Shown one piece after another: positions 21,692 through 33,203 of a DNA stretch of 64,000 bases (position 1 is its first letter; each line of letters starts with the position of its first letter). Source of the stretch: Phaseolus vulgaris (taxonomy: Eukaryota > Streptophyta > Magnoliopsida > Fabales > Fabaceae); assembly GCF_000499845.2 (NCBI RefSeq), contig NC_023756.2:31481846-31545845 (forward strand). The letters run 5' to 3'. The translations under genes and the position numbers were made by a program. Below the pieces are notes generated by a model. The model made no database searches. It was not told the origin of the DNA and saw only the letters and a list, made by a program, of their open reading frames with translations.

Positions 21692-24300
21692 ATGACTCGC
21701 ACCAAGATTACCCCGAACCCACCTCCTTCAGCACGAAACCTTCCTTCACAAGCACACGACCCAACACAAGTTCGTGGCGCTTCGTCTTCGCAGGCTGTGA
21801 GGCCTGCGTCTTCCCAACCTGTCCCGGCTCAGGCGACTCCATCTAACACTGGAGGAGCCCCCGTCCCTCTGCCAGACTTCAAAACTCTATACCCCTGGGC
21901 TAACCCAACCCTTCTGAAGGAGACCTCGTCGGTGAACACTGCGGGAGCAGTTTTGCGGTTGACTAAGGGGGACGAGGCCTATCAATCATTTCACAAGGAG
22001 CACGACGAGAAGATGATGGTGCTGCCTTGCCCCGCCGCCCTGCCAGTGTGTGCTGATGACAGAGTAAGCGCCGACGGGCCCTTCTGCTTTGTCTATACAA
22101 CTTTCTTCAAGAAGGTCAAGCTCAGGTTCCCTCTCACCCGATTCGAGAGGGAACTTCTGACCGAGCTCAACATTGCTGCCGCCCAGCTTCACCCCAACAG
22201 TTGGGCGTTTGTTCGAGCCTTTGAAATAACGTGCGACCACCTGGGGTTGCCCGCGTCAGTGGACGTGTTTTTGTTCCTTTTTGAGGCCAAGCACCCAGGA
22301 GATCGCCTGTGGGTCAGCTTGAATGCAATTGCTGGGAGATCCATTTTTACCATCTTCCAGCAATCGTACAAAGACTGGAAGGGGAAATTCATCCAAGTAC
22401 GTGCAAACGATAAGGACACCTCCCTTCTTGATGGCTTCCCCTTGTACTGGGTGGACAAGGGGAAAAAGGAGTCCAAGAGCTGCTTCAGGAGGCCCAGAAG
22501 TCCTGACAGCATGGGAGCATTGGACAGAGACCTCTGTCTATTCTGGAAGAGGGTGGCGGATGCCAATATAACATTCCTGACCCCCACCTTGATCTCCTTC
22601 GAATTCTTTGAGGACCAGCTAGAATTCCAAATAGGTTAGGACATCCAAACTGTTGCTTTGATACTGCTTCTGATACTGCATCTGGGCGTCTTGTGCGATA
22701 CGCACAAGACTTTGGTTTTACCTTTTCTGCATATACTACCTGTTTTGCTGTTTTATTACCTTACACACTTATCTTTTTCTTCTTTGAGCTAACCCATGCA
22801 TTTTCGTTTCATGCAGACAACATGTTGGGCAGAAACATGCTCGCCGAATTAAAGGCGCTCGCCCGAAACCACGGGTTGGCGACCGGTTCCCAAACGGTGC
22901 CCAACTCGGCGGTCGAGAAGGCCATCGTTCATGGGCGATCACCGCCCAAGGAACCCACCCAGCGCAAGAAACTGGTCCTTAAGAGACCTAAGCGAAAAGC
23001 CCCTCAAATCGTCCATGAGGAGGAAGAAGAGGACGACGAGGTCACAGAGGATGGCCTTGTTACGAAAAGGAAGAGGGTGGCACCATCTTCTCCACCTGCT
23101 CCACCCCCTCTTCCAACCTCAACACCACCATCAACGCCTGCTCCTCCTCCCTCATCGCCAACACCACAAGCCCCTTCATCACCAGTCCATGCAGTTCCGC
23201 TGGCCACTGCGCCACCTGCAGCTGAGGCCCAAGAGCCAAATTTCTTGGAGGACCCCCCAAGCGCCTCTACGCCACATGTGTCAGCAGGAGGGGGCCCCCC
23301 TTCAAACACTTCAGCTGCAGGAAACGTTCCAATCGGGGATGAGGTTGCTCATACCTCTCCAATTCTAATTACCGAATCCCCGATCCCGTCGCCACGCCAG
23401 GAAGCAAACACTGAAGATCCTGCTAAGGAAGGTGGCGGCGAGAACCCTCAACAAGCCCCCCTGGCGCCTCTCCAAGCAGCAAACCTTTCCCTTGAAGTCA
23501 CAAGGATGTGGGAACCTCTAACTGCTAAGTTGAAAACCATAGCAGAGGATATCCCCGCGATCATAACGAGGGCTGTGGAGAGCTCCACCAGGAGGCTTCA
23601 AGATGATCTCTTCAACCTCAAGACTGAGAATAGCACTATGAAGGTCGAGGTGGAGAAAATGTCATTCAGCCTGACGCTCGCAGAAATCGAACACTCCCGA
23701 GTGGAGGATGCCCTGAATACCGAGCTCAGGCTGGCGCGCAAGGAAGCTGCTGACCTTCGCCGCAAAGTTCATGATCTTGCCCAAGAGAAAGTCGAGTTGG
23801 AAAGCAAAATCGTGCCTCTTCGCACCAAGGCGAGCGACCTGGAGGCTCACATTCAAGCTGACGCCGCCAAGTTGCAAAAACTGGAGCAGAGGTCGATCGA
23901 CCGCGAGAAGCTACTTGGGCAAGTAGAAAAAGCGAGGGACGACGCCATGGCTGATCTCGCCGAGGCAAACAAGGAGAAAGGAAAGATGGCTGCCGAGTTG
24001 GCCCAAACTCAAACGGAATCCAAGAAGGTTACTGACGACCTTCTCCATGCTCCAGAGACCAACGAACAACTCCGAAAACAGGTTGAAGAGCTGGAGCAGC
24101 AGAACAAGGAGCTCAAGAAACAGGTTGAAGAACTTCAAGGGCAAATTGAAGAACTTAAGCTAAACTCTGCTCAGATTCTGGTTGCTGGATTCGAAGCCGC
24201 TCGGGAACAATTCGCATGCCTATTCCCCGATCTCGACCTCAGCATGGTGTCGTTGAACAACGAAGTAGTAGATGGAAAGGTCGTTCCCGCTGAAGACTAA
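21692..24300 (+). CDS. Extra convergent gene of a Tat retrotransposon, 808 aa, two coding exons
   Basis: Exons 21692-22634 and 22817-24300 join in phase 1 (split GAC codon) across a GT-AG intron of 182 bp with a T-rich 3' part. The predicted product has 808 residues. Residues about 55-250 resemble the plant Transposase_28 (putative gypsy-type) domain, with NSWAFVRAFE, SVDVFLFLFEAKHPGDRLW and FQQSYKDWKGKF. Basic patches KRPKRKA (about 370-376) and KRKR (about 400) could be nuclear localisation signals. A proline-rich stretch follows (about 405-475), then a long coiled coil (about 550-770). The reading is fully open, with AATAAA at 24351-24356. It runs opposite to gag-pol. Its molecular role is unknown; extra ORFs at this place are reported for Tat elements. 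Confidence 0.88.
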
Positions 24301-24350
24301 TCAACTCCACCTCATCTGCTACTTTATAATTTCCCTTGTATATACCTTGT

Positions 24351-24356
24351 AATAAA
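24351..24356 (+). terminator. Putative poly(A) signal of the convergent gene
   Basis: AATAAA lies 51 bases after the stop codon. It faces the gag-pol poly(A) signal (minus, 25631-25636) across the tandem-repeat block. Confidence 0.5.
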
Positions 24357-24899
24357 AACTCGTGCATATGTGTTTTGAACAGATACTTATTTCAATCACA
24401 AAACTTGGATATTCTCCCCCCTGACTCCTTTTAAGCGCTTTAGCCTTCTTTGTATGTTTAACTTTTTCGGATTTAACTTAACAATTTTGCGAAGACGACT
24501 TTTGACGTAACTGCCTCGAGCCAATTCAAACTTAAGCAATAATCGCTTTAAACAACTTGTACTCTTGAGGCACTAACCTTATCATAAGAATACCTTCCAA
24601 GCAACGAACTGTAACTCAATCATTGGCTCAAACAACGTCCCACTCGACCTGCTTTATCAAACAAGTCTTTCAACCTTCTCGCCGTGTTTGAACTTTCCCC
24701 GATCGCCAAGACCTCTTGGTAACATCAGCTTTTCCTAGCCTCATGCTTTGGCAATCGTTTCTTTATCTGGGGTAGAAGCGCCCTTTGGGATCTTCCTTTG
24801 CCCCCCTGAACTTCAGAGCAAAAGACCGGCTGACTAGGCGTTCTCTTCGAACCTACCTTAGCCACCTTTCAAGCTTCTTCCACCCGCTTCGCCATACCT

Positions 24900-25330
24900 G
24901 AACTCGTTCGAGACGAGAAGGATTTTATCTTGCCTATGCTCGCACATAAGCGAGAAGGTCTTTTAACTCGCCTGAACTCGCTCAACGGCGAGAAGGACTT
25001 TATCTGGTGCCTCAACTTGCCCAGGGTGTACATCTCCTCCCCCCTGGATGCACTGAGGACCTTTTCTTTCTCTCGCCTGCACTCGCTCGACGGCGAGGAG
25101 GCCTTTAACTGGCCTTAGCTCGCACAACAGCGAGAAGGACTTTAACTGGCCTTAGCTCGCACAACGGCGAGAAGGACTTTATCGGGTGCCTCAACTTGCC
25201 CAAGGTGTACATCTCCTCCCCCCTGGATGCACTGAGGACCTTTTCTTTCTCTCGCCTGCACTCGCTCGACGGCGAGGAGGTCTTTTACTTGCCTCAGGAC
25301 GCGCGAGAGCGTTGAGGTCTTTCATCTAGT
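24900..25330. repeat. Tandem repeats with a 179-bp higher-order period
   Basis: Short units of the form CTCGCNCAACGGCGAGAAGG recur many times. A longer unit starting CTCAACTTGCCC, with CATCTCCTCCCCCCTGGATG, occurs at 25011 and 25190. The block lies in the 3' untranslated part of the element, between two convergent genes. Confidence 0.85.
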
Positions 25331-25344
25331 GCCTCCGATCGCCG

Positions 25345-25510
25345 AAAGACGATGAGGACTTTAAAACTTAGCTGGTGCCTCCAATCGCCGAAAAACGATG
25401 AGGACTTAAAACTTAACTGGTGCCTCCAATCGCCGAAAAACGATGAGGACTTAAAACTTAACTGGTGCCTCCAATCGCCGAAAAACGATGAGGGCTTAAA
25501 ACCTTTTAGA
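25345..25510. repeat. 45-bp tandem repeat, about 3.5 units
   Basis: CCAATCGCCG recurs at 25381, 25426 and 25471, an exact period of 45, with GAGGACTTAAAACTTAACTG between. The last units are nearly identical, which points to recent expansion. Confidence 0.92.
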
Positions 25511-25630
25511 AAGCACGCGATATATCTTTTCTTGCCTTAAATCATGTACAAATGACAAGGTCTTTCTTCAAAACTTTTGAAAATAGCACACATGCAATCT
25601 GAAAACACCTTATACTTCGAAACCTATTCT

Positions 25631-25636
25631 TTTATT
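25631..25636 (-). terminator. Putative poly(A) signal of gag-pol, Tat copy 2
   Basis: AATAAA on the minus strand lies 110 bases past the gag-pol stop, in the same CCACCCAATAAAA text as copy 1. Confidence 0.5.
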
Positions 25637-25745
25637 GGGTGGCCTCATTAAAAACCCTCCTTAGGGAAAAAAGAGTGCCCCCTTCAAACTGTTTTAACAG
25701 AGACATTGTAATATAACATTGTGTTTGTCTTTACTTACAAAGCTC

Positions 25746-28700
25746 TTAACTATAGTACAACTTCAGGTGTGTGGCGTTCCAGGTGCGAGGAATCGCCCCT
25801 CCTTCCAGCGTCTCTAAGCGGTAGGCCCCGTTCCCGAGCGCCTCGGTTATTCTGAACGGTCCAGTCCACTTGGGTGACAATTTATTCTCCATCTCGTACT
25901 GGTGGGCCTTCCTCATCACCAAGTCGCCCTCTCTAAACTGCCTTGGCATCACCTTCGAGTTGTATCTTCGCTCGACCCTCCTCTTCACCGCCTCAGCCTT
26001 CAGCCTCGCCTCTTCCCTGACCTCATCCAGCAGATCCAGGTTCAGCCTTCTCTCTTCATTCGAGTCTTCCTCTACAAAGTTCTGGAATCTCGGCGAGCTC
26101 TCCTGGATCTCCACCGGAATCATGGCGTCACACCCATAGACCAAGCTAAACGGGGTCTCATGGGTTCCTGACTGCTCGGTGGTGTGGTACGCCCAGACTA
26201 TACGGGGCACCTCCTCAGCCCAACTTCCCTTGACTTTCTCAAGCCTTCTCTTCAAACCTCTCAACAACACCCGATTAGCTGATTCCACCTGGCCATTTGT
26301 TTGAGGGTGCTCGACGGATGCAAACACTTGTTGAATTCCCACCCCTTCGCAAAGCTTCTTCAACAGGTGGCTTGCAAACTGCGTCCCATTATCTGACACC
26401 AGGCGCTTAGGCACTCTAAACCGGCACACGATGTTCTTCCATACAAAACCTTCGATCTTGTGTGCGGTGATATGGGCCACTGTTCTGCTTCAATCCACTT
26501 GGTGAAATACTCAATCGCCACCACCAAGTACTTCATTTGCCTGATCGCCAGCGGGAAAGGTCCGAGGATGTCGATTCCCCAAGTATGAAACGGCCAAGGG
26601 CTATAGATCGACTTCAACTCCTCGGGAGGTGCCTTATGCCAATCGGCGTGCTGCTGGCATTGTTTACAGCATTGGGCATATTTCTTGCAATCTTCTCTCA
26701 TGGATGGCCAGTAGTAGCCTGCACGGAGAGTCCTTGCGGCTAGAGCCCGACCCCCGACGTGGCTTCCGCATATACCTTCGTGGAGCTCTGCCATGATTCT
26801 CGTGCACTTCTCGCAGTGTATACATTCCAGGAGTGGGTGAGTGAACCCAAACCTGTACAGATCGCCATCAATCAACGTATACTTGCTGGAATTTTTCTTT
26901 ACCTTCCTAGCTTCCGTCGGATCCAATGGGAGGAGGCCATCTGCCAGGCACCGTTTGTATTGCGTTATCCAAGTGTCTGGCTCATGGGCGGCGCAGACCT
27001 GCATCACGTCCACCTTCTCTCCTCGGCATGCTCTAACTCTCGGCGATCTCAGAGTTTCTTGCGTCAAGGACTTATGGCTTCTCGCTGCTCTTTCCATCGA
27101 CCTGCTTATCTGAAGGACCAGGTGATCTGCTACAAATGCCCTCGGCGTCTTCAGAGTTTCTTGAATCACCGTCCTCTGCCTACCCCCCTTGCCTGAGCTG
27201 GCGAGCTTAGCAAGCAAGTCAGCTCGGGCATTCTGCTCTCGGGGCACATGTACTACTTCAAAAGAGGCAAAGGAACTCTTCAATTCCTGCACATACGCCA
27301 AGTAAGCCGCCATTTGTGGATCTTTAGCCTGGAACTCGCCGGTTACTTGCCCTGTGACTAACAGCGAGTCACTCTTAGCCATCAGCACCCTAGCTCCCAT
27401 CTCCTTGGCCAGCAAAATCCCGGCGATCAGCGCCTCATACTCTGCTTGATTGTTGCTGGCTTTGAAAGCAAACCTCAAAGATTGTTCAATCAGCACGCCG
27501 TTGGGTCCTTCCAATATGACTCCAGCACCGCTGCCCTGCTGGTTCGACGATCCATCCACCGAAAGTACCCAACGGAAATCGTCTCCTTCAACCCGCGTCG
27601 CCTCTGATGAAAGCTCGACCACAAAATCTGCAAAGATTTGCCCCTTGATCGGGCCTCGGGGCTCGTACTTAATATCAAACTCTGACAACTCTACCGCCCA
27701 CTTCACCATCCTTCCCGCAACGTCGGGTTTCTTCAAGACCTTCTGGATGGGCAGGTCAGTCATCACCAGTATTGTGAAACTGTGGAAGTAGTGGCGCAAC
27801 CTCCTCGCCGAAAACACCACAGCCAGCGCAGCCTTCTCCAGGGCCTGATATCTCGTTTCTGGGCCCTGCAACACCTTGCTCACAAAATAAATAGGCTTCT
27901 GAGCCTGATCTTGATCCTGGGCGAGCACCGCACTCACCGCCCTCTCAGTCACAGCGAAATACAGCCTGAGAGGGGTTCCCGCCAGCGGTTTGCACAGAAC
28001 TGGCGGGCTCGCCAGATACTCTTTTAGTTTGACGAAAGCCTCCTCGCACTCATTCGTCCAAACGAACTTGTTGTTGCGCCGCAGACATTGAAAATAGGGA
28101 TGCCCCTTTTCTCCGCTAGCTGACACGAAGCGAGATAGGGCTGTCATCCGACCTGTTAGCTGCTGGACTTCTTTCACCGTAGCCGGGCTTCTCATCGCCA
28201 AGATGGCGGCACACTTGTCTGGGTTAGCTTCTATCCCCCTTTCAGTCAAGAGAAAACCCAAAAACTTTCCAGCCTCCACGCCGAAAATGCATTTCTCCGG
28301 GTTGAGCTTTAACTTGAACTTGGCGATCGTCGTGAACAATTCTTCCAAGTCTTCAACGTGCTTGCTTTTCTCCTGCGAGGTCACGACCATGTCATCGACG
28401 TAGGCTTGCACGTTCCTTCCCAGCATTGGTGCAAGTACTCGATCCATCAACCTCTGGTACGTGGCCCCCGCGTTCTTCAGCCCAAACGGAATCACCTTAT
28501 AGCAGTAGCACGACCTCTCCGTCATGAAGGCTGTTTTTTCTTCATCCATGGGATGCATCTTGATCTGATTATAGCCCGAGAAGGCATCCAGGAAACTCAG
28601 CAGCTTGCACCCTGCAGCACTATCAACCAGGGCATCAATGCTTGGTAAAGGATACGAATCCTTTGGGCAAGCTTTGTTCAGATCGGTGAAATCGACGCAC

Positions 28701-31189
28701 ATGCGCCATTTCCCGTTACTCTTCTTCACCAGTACGACATTTGCCAACCATTCAGGGTACTGGACTTCCCTGATGTGGCCTGCAGCGAGGAGTTTCTGTG
28801 TTTCGTCCCTGATCGCCTGCCTCCTCTCTTCATTGAATTTTCTTCTCCTTTGTCGCACCGGTCTCACCATGTTGTCCATCGCCAGATGATGGCACAAGAA
28901 GTCGGGATCGATCCCGGGCATGTCCGAAGCGGACCAAGCAAACGTGTCCAGATGCCGCTCAATCACCTTGGCGATCTGGTCCTGGAGATCGACCTCCAGA
29001 GATCTTCCAAGCTTGAAGATTTTCCCTCCGATCTCCTTCTCGAGCCACTGCTCAACAGGTTTGGGCCTGGATTCTCTGGCGATCACCGCCCTGGCGATTC
29101 CCTGTTCCCTCGCTTCCTCGGGGCGATTCTGCGCCTCTTCCTCCTCCAGGCCAGCATTCCTCTCCCCCAGCTCGGCGTCTACCATCTCTACATCCCTTCC
29201 GGCGGCCTCCTCTGTTACCGGCGGTCTGGGCTTCACACCGGGAGGTGGGGTGGTTGTTACATAACTCACTGATCTTTTGTTTTTCAGGCTATTCTCATAG
29301 CACCTTTTCGCTTCTTTCTGATCAGACTTGATCGTGATCACCACCCCTTCCATGGACGGCAACTTCACCTTCATGTGCCGTGTCGACGGAATGGCGCCTA
29401 TCCTGTTAAGAGTGGGCCTTCCCAACAGGATGTTATATGCTGAAGGGGCGTTTACGATGAGGTACTTGATTTTCTCCGTCCTCGACCCGGCCTCATCTGT
29501 AAACGTGGTTCTCAGCTCAATGTACCCCCTGACCTCCACCTGGTCACCAGCGAACCCATATAAGCACCCTCCATAGGGCCTTAGCTGGTCAAGGGGCAAT
29601 TCCAGCTGCGTGAAAGTCGGCCAGAACATCACGTCTGCCGAGCTTCCTTGGTCCACCAGAACTCTGTGGACCTTCCTCCCTGCTGTTACCAACGAAATAA
29701 CTATGGGATCGTTGTCATGAGGCACAACGTCCCGAAGATCCTGCTTTGTGAACGTAATGTCCACTTCCGGCGAGTGATCTTCAAACATGTCCACCGTCAT
29801 CACCGATCGCGCATATTTTTTCCTCTGCGATGCGGTGCATCCACCACCTGAGAAACCCCCTGCAATGGTGTGGATCTCCCCGTGGATAGGCATCTCGTGT
29901 TGCTGGGCTTCTCCACCTGCTGGCTGGGAACTCGACGCTCCCCCCGTCCTTCTATCCAGTAGATAGTCATTTAGGAACCCGCTCTTAACCAAATCGTCGA
30001 GCTGATACCCCAAAGACAAACACGAGTCCAAGGTGTGGCCAAAACATTGGTGGAACTCGCACCAGGCGTCCGGCTTTGACCCCAGCACCTTGTCGCCCAC
30101 CTTCTCGGGCGCCTTCAACCTAGCAGATATGTTAGGGATAGCGATCAGGTCCGCTAGTCCCATGACAAATTTGTGCTTAGGCGGGCGATTGTACTCCCGG
30201 CGTGCTGGTTGCTGGCGTGCTGGTTGTTGGCGCGCTTGGCTTCTTCCCTTGTTTCTCCTGTCGTAAGGATGGCGAGTCCTCTGATCTTTTCTGGCCGCCG
30301 CCGCCGTTTCCAGCACCCTCTGCGGCTGGATCCTGGTCTGGGCGCGTGGCCTGGCGGGAGCCACGCTGCCTCTCTTCTCGGCGACTTCACTCTCGTCGGC
30401 GATGTGGGCCACCGCAAGTCGCCTGACTTCAGCAAACGTCGCTGGATGAGCCCTGATCAAGGCCTCGCAGAATGGCCCTGGCTGCACGCCCTTCTTGAAG
30501 GCATAGACCAGCATTTCTTCATCCTTGGCCGGCGATCTGACCATCTGCGCTCCGAAGCGATTGAGGTAGTCTCTGAGGGACTCCCCATGGTACTGCCTTA
30601 TATCAAACAGATCATAGGACACCCTGGGCGGTGCCTTATTCACAATGTACTGCTCGACAAAGATTTTCGAGAACTGTTGAAAATTGGTTATGTGGCCGTT
30701 AGGCAGGCTCACAAACCACTCCATCGCCGTTCCCTGGAGCGTACTCACGAACATCTTGCAGTAGACGGCGTCTGACCCTCCCGACAGCATCATCTGCGTG
30801 TGGAACGTGGTCAGATGAGCCTCTGGATCCTCCACGCCGGTAAAGACAGCCTTAACCGGAACCACGCTCGTGGGAATAGGCGTGTCGGTAATCGCCTGAA
30901 CGAAAGGCATTGGGAAAACACGAGGTGGCGTAGACGGCGCCGCCTCTTCAACAGAAGAACGTCCTTGTTGCTCCTGAAGAGCTCGACGCAGCTCCTCAGT
31001 CACCTTGCTGAGCTCCTCGTTTCTGGCGCGGGAGGCGACCAGGTCCTCATGTATCCTTGCCTGCTCTACGCGCGAGGCTTCCACAGTTGCCTGCAACGAG
31101 CGCATCATCTCTGCCATCTGCGCCATGGTCATGGCGGCGTCGCCTTCAGCAGCGACAGGCGCCACGGGACTGGAGCGATTGCTTCTCAT
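25746..31189 (-). CDS. Tat-lineage gag-pol polyprotein, one frameshift in integrase
   Basis: The main frame runs from MRSNRSSPVAPV (31189; the frame stays open to 31240) to 26360. Numbered from 31240: gag core about 150-290; a CX5HX5C-like pattern near 393-407; protease VLVDQGSSADV near 527-537; reverse transcriptase about 810-1000 with YVDD at 947-950; Ty3-type RNase H about 1040-1170; second RNase H about 1228-1350 (SVDGSSNQQGSGAGVIL); integrase zinc finger about 1487-1530 and the first core Asp in WGIDILGPF (about 1556). Near 26482 one base is missing compared with related copies. Reading resumes at 26480 with VSDNGTQFA and TNGQVESANR, Asp and Glu separated by 35 residues, and ends at 25746. 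Apart from that slip the frame is intact. Confidence 0.95.
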
Positions 31190-31584
31190 TTTTCTCATTA
31201 ACTTCAGCGAACCACAGGAATACAGCAAACAACACTTCAACCACGATCGAATCAGCGATCAATCGGAGAAAACTCAAGAAACTGCGCAAGAACTTCAAGA
31301 ACACCGCAAACCTTCGAAGAAAACCACAACTTCACCAAAAAACCACTGTTTCCCCGCGGACAGCCAAACAAGCGAAAGAACTCGAACTTCCACCAAACAG
31401 ATTGCGCGCAAGCAACAAAAGACCTCACTCCACCGATCGAAAACCAAACAAACGGTACAAAACGCAAACTCACCGAAAGAAATTCAAAGAAACTGCGAAC
31501 GACGGTTGCACCAGCGCCCAAACACGCAGAAAACTTCGTAAACCTCCAAGAACCCACGCTGTGGATGGGAGCAAGTTTTACACG

Positions 31585-31602
31585 GCCCCACGGTGGGCGC
31601 CT
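31585..31602 (-). other. Candidate primer binding site of Tat copy 2
   Basis: Two bases inside the 5' LTR end the minus strand reads AGGCGCCCACCGTGGGGC. It resembles the TGGCGCC-type sites common in plant gypsy elements but has A instead of the expected first T, so the tRNA cannot be named with confidence. Confidence 0.45.
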
Positions 31603-31604
31603 GA

Positions 31605-32400
31605 TGATCCTGCCCGTTGACCGGAACGCTGGAGAATGCCTCGTCAAAGGATCGACGTGCGCACTGCTTCTCACCTTCGTTCCTTTCCGAGATCTACTTC
31701 AAGAACCTGCAAAGAAACAACACGGCGCCGCTGCAGCCGATCGCACTCCGACGCTCAAGTCAGTGACGGTATCACCAAATACTAAGAACAAGAACCGTGC
31801 AAATCCTCTCTCACAATCAGCTCTATCACTCGCAAGCGTAAAGTGTATGAACTGAACGTGCGTACCTCAGAAAGTTTGTTAAGAGCTCTTATATACCTGA
31901 TGGCTTTCTCTCTCCTGGCAGTTGCAGACTTGGACACGTGGCTCGCATCCAACCGTACACGTGCCATCATCTGGAGGCTCCCTGACTTGGCGCTGCTTCT
32001 ACTCTCATTTCGGCTAAGTTACTTATGCATGGTACTGCCCAGTGCATAGCTAACTTAGGAGTGCGATCTCTACTGGAACTGGCGAGTTAGGGCCTTCATA
32101 CACCCTCCCTGTGGTCTCGCCGGCCGCCTTCATAACCTGCTGCTTCCCCTTCATCTTCGGCGATGTGCTCGCTCTGGCGATCTCCAATGACTAGGTCGCC
32201 TGAATCTACATCTGGCGACTTGATCTTTAACCTGGCGATCGCCTATTCTGGTAAGCTGGAAATTGGAACACGCCAGCTTAACAACTGGCGACTACGCGTG
32301 CCCCCCGACTTCCTTCCCTTCTGCCAACCTGGCGCCTTGTCAACACGCCTATACCGTAGCAGGGTGTCACGTCATCATACCCGACCACCAGGGCGGTACA
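31605..32400 (-). repeat. 5' LTR of Tat copy 2 (796 bp)
   Basis: On the plus strand it runs TGATCCTGCC to GGGCGGTACA. The minus-strand TATA box, TATATAAG, lies at about 31888-31896, roughly 290 bp before the LTR end, a reasonable place for the element promoter. Confidence 0.96.
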
Positions 32401-32699
32401 AATATATTATTAATTCCGACCAACTGCAAACTTTATTATTATTATTATTTATAGTTATTATTTATAATAATAATATTAATAAATATAGTTATTATTTATA
32501 ATAATATTAATAAATATAATTATTATTTACAATAATTATATTTTTAAAAATATGTTTATTACTTAATATAAAATATTATTATTCATATTAAAATTAATTT
32601 TATTTTTATATTCTTTTTAATTTATTTATTTTTCAAATTTTCAAATTTTTCTATTTTATTTTAATTTAATATATGCATAATTAAATAAAAATATAAATC

Positions 32700-32990
32700 T
32701 CATTTCAGTGGCTAATTCAGTGTTTGAAAATAAACAATTACATTTAGCGACCAAATGAAAATCGGTGACTACAAAATAAACATAACATATTAAGTGGCTG
32801 ATTCGGTGGTAGAAATAAGCAATTACATTTAGTGACCGAAACAAAATCAGTGGCTAAAAAATAAACATATATACAGTGGCTAATTCGGTGACAGAAAAAT
32901 AAACAACTCCATTTAGTGACCAAACAGAAATCGGTGACTAAAAAATAAACATATTCGGTTGCGGATATATTTTTCCCAAATTATTCAAAA
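32700..32990. repeat. Right subterminal tandem repeats of the CACTA element
   Basis: GTGGCTAATTCAGTG, GTGGCTGATTCGGTGG and GTGGCTAATTCGGTGAC start near 32708, 32795 and 32876, about 81-87 bp apart. Each is followed by AAATAAACA- and CATTTAGYGACC-like text. Confidence 0.8.
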
Positions 32991-33203
32991 CAGTCACTAT
33001 TTAGTGATCGATGGTTTTGTCATTCTCATGTTCAGTCGTTGATTTGGTTGCTGAACTAACTAACATCATTAATGATTCATTTGGTCGCTATTTCGATCGC
33101 AAATTTGAGACTGAGGGTATTCAGTGACTATTTTGGTCCCAAATTGTGACCACTCATTTTCGGTTGCTGAATTCGATGACTAAATTGTTATTTTCTTGTA
33201 GTG

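Larger units (their letters stand above)
20299..32400 (-). mobile_element. Nearly intact Tat-lineage Ty3/gypsy retrotransposon, copy 2 (12,102 bp)
   Basis: The LTRs at 20299-21094 and 31605-32400 are both 796 bp, with about 13 differences counted by eye. A perfect TSD, AATAT, lies at 20294-20298 and 32401-32405. Order in element orientation (minus strand): 5' LTR, gag-protease-RT-RNase H-extra RNase H-integrase, tandem repeats, a convergent spliced gene on the plus strand, then the 3' LTR. The second, archaeal-type RNase H and the extra ORF before the 3' LTR are traits of the Tat clade. A single-base loss in integrase is the only evident defect in gag-pol. It is inserted in a CACTA element. 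Confidence 0.96.
17872..33203 (-). mobile_element. CACTA (En/Spm-type) DNA transposon, split by a Tat retrotransposon
   Basis: The left end is CACTAAAAAAATAT (17872) and the right end reads CACTACAAGAAAAT in reverse complement (33203). Inside, both ends continue with related text (TGGTCACC...GAATTCAGGAACC on the left; TTAGTCATC...GAATTCAGCAACC on the right), an imperfect inverted repeat of about 45 bp. Both subterminal regions carry many copies of GGTGGCTAA/TCGGTGGCT-like motifs, as is usual for CACTA elements. Transposase_24-type coding remnants lie at 18509-19680. The expected 3-bp TSD is not visible (TTA versus TCT). Without the inserted 12.1 kb the element is about 3.2 kb. Confidence 0.82.

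Noticed and set aside
23004..23309. Glycine-rich open frame on the minus strand
   Set aside because: It is the complement of the proline-rich stretch of the 21692-24300 gene and has no independent support.
31252..31674. Open frames on both strands just inside the Tat 5' LTR
   Set aside because: They lie in the untranslated leader between LTR and gag, run over the LTR border and resemble no protein.
17872..33203. 3-bp TSD for the CACTA element
   Set aside because: The flanking triplets are TTA and TCT and do not match, so no TSD is claimed.
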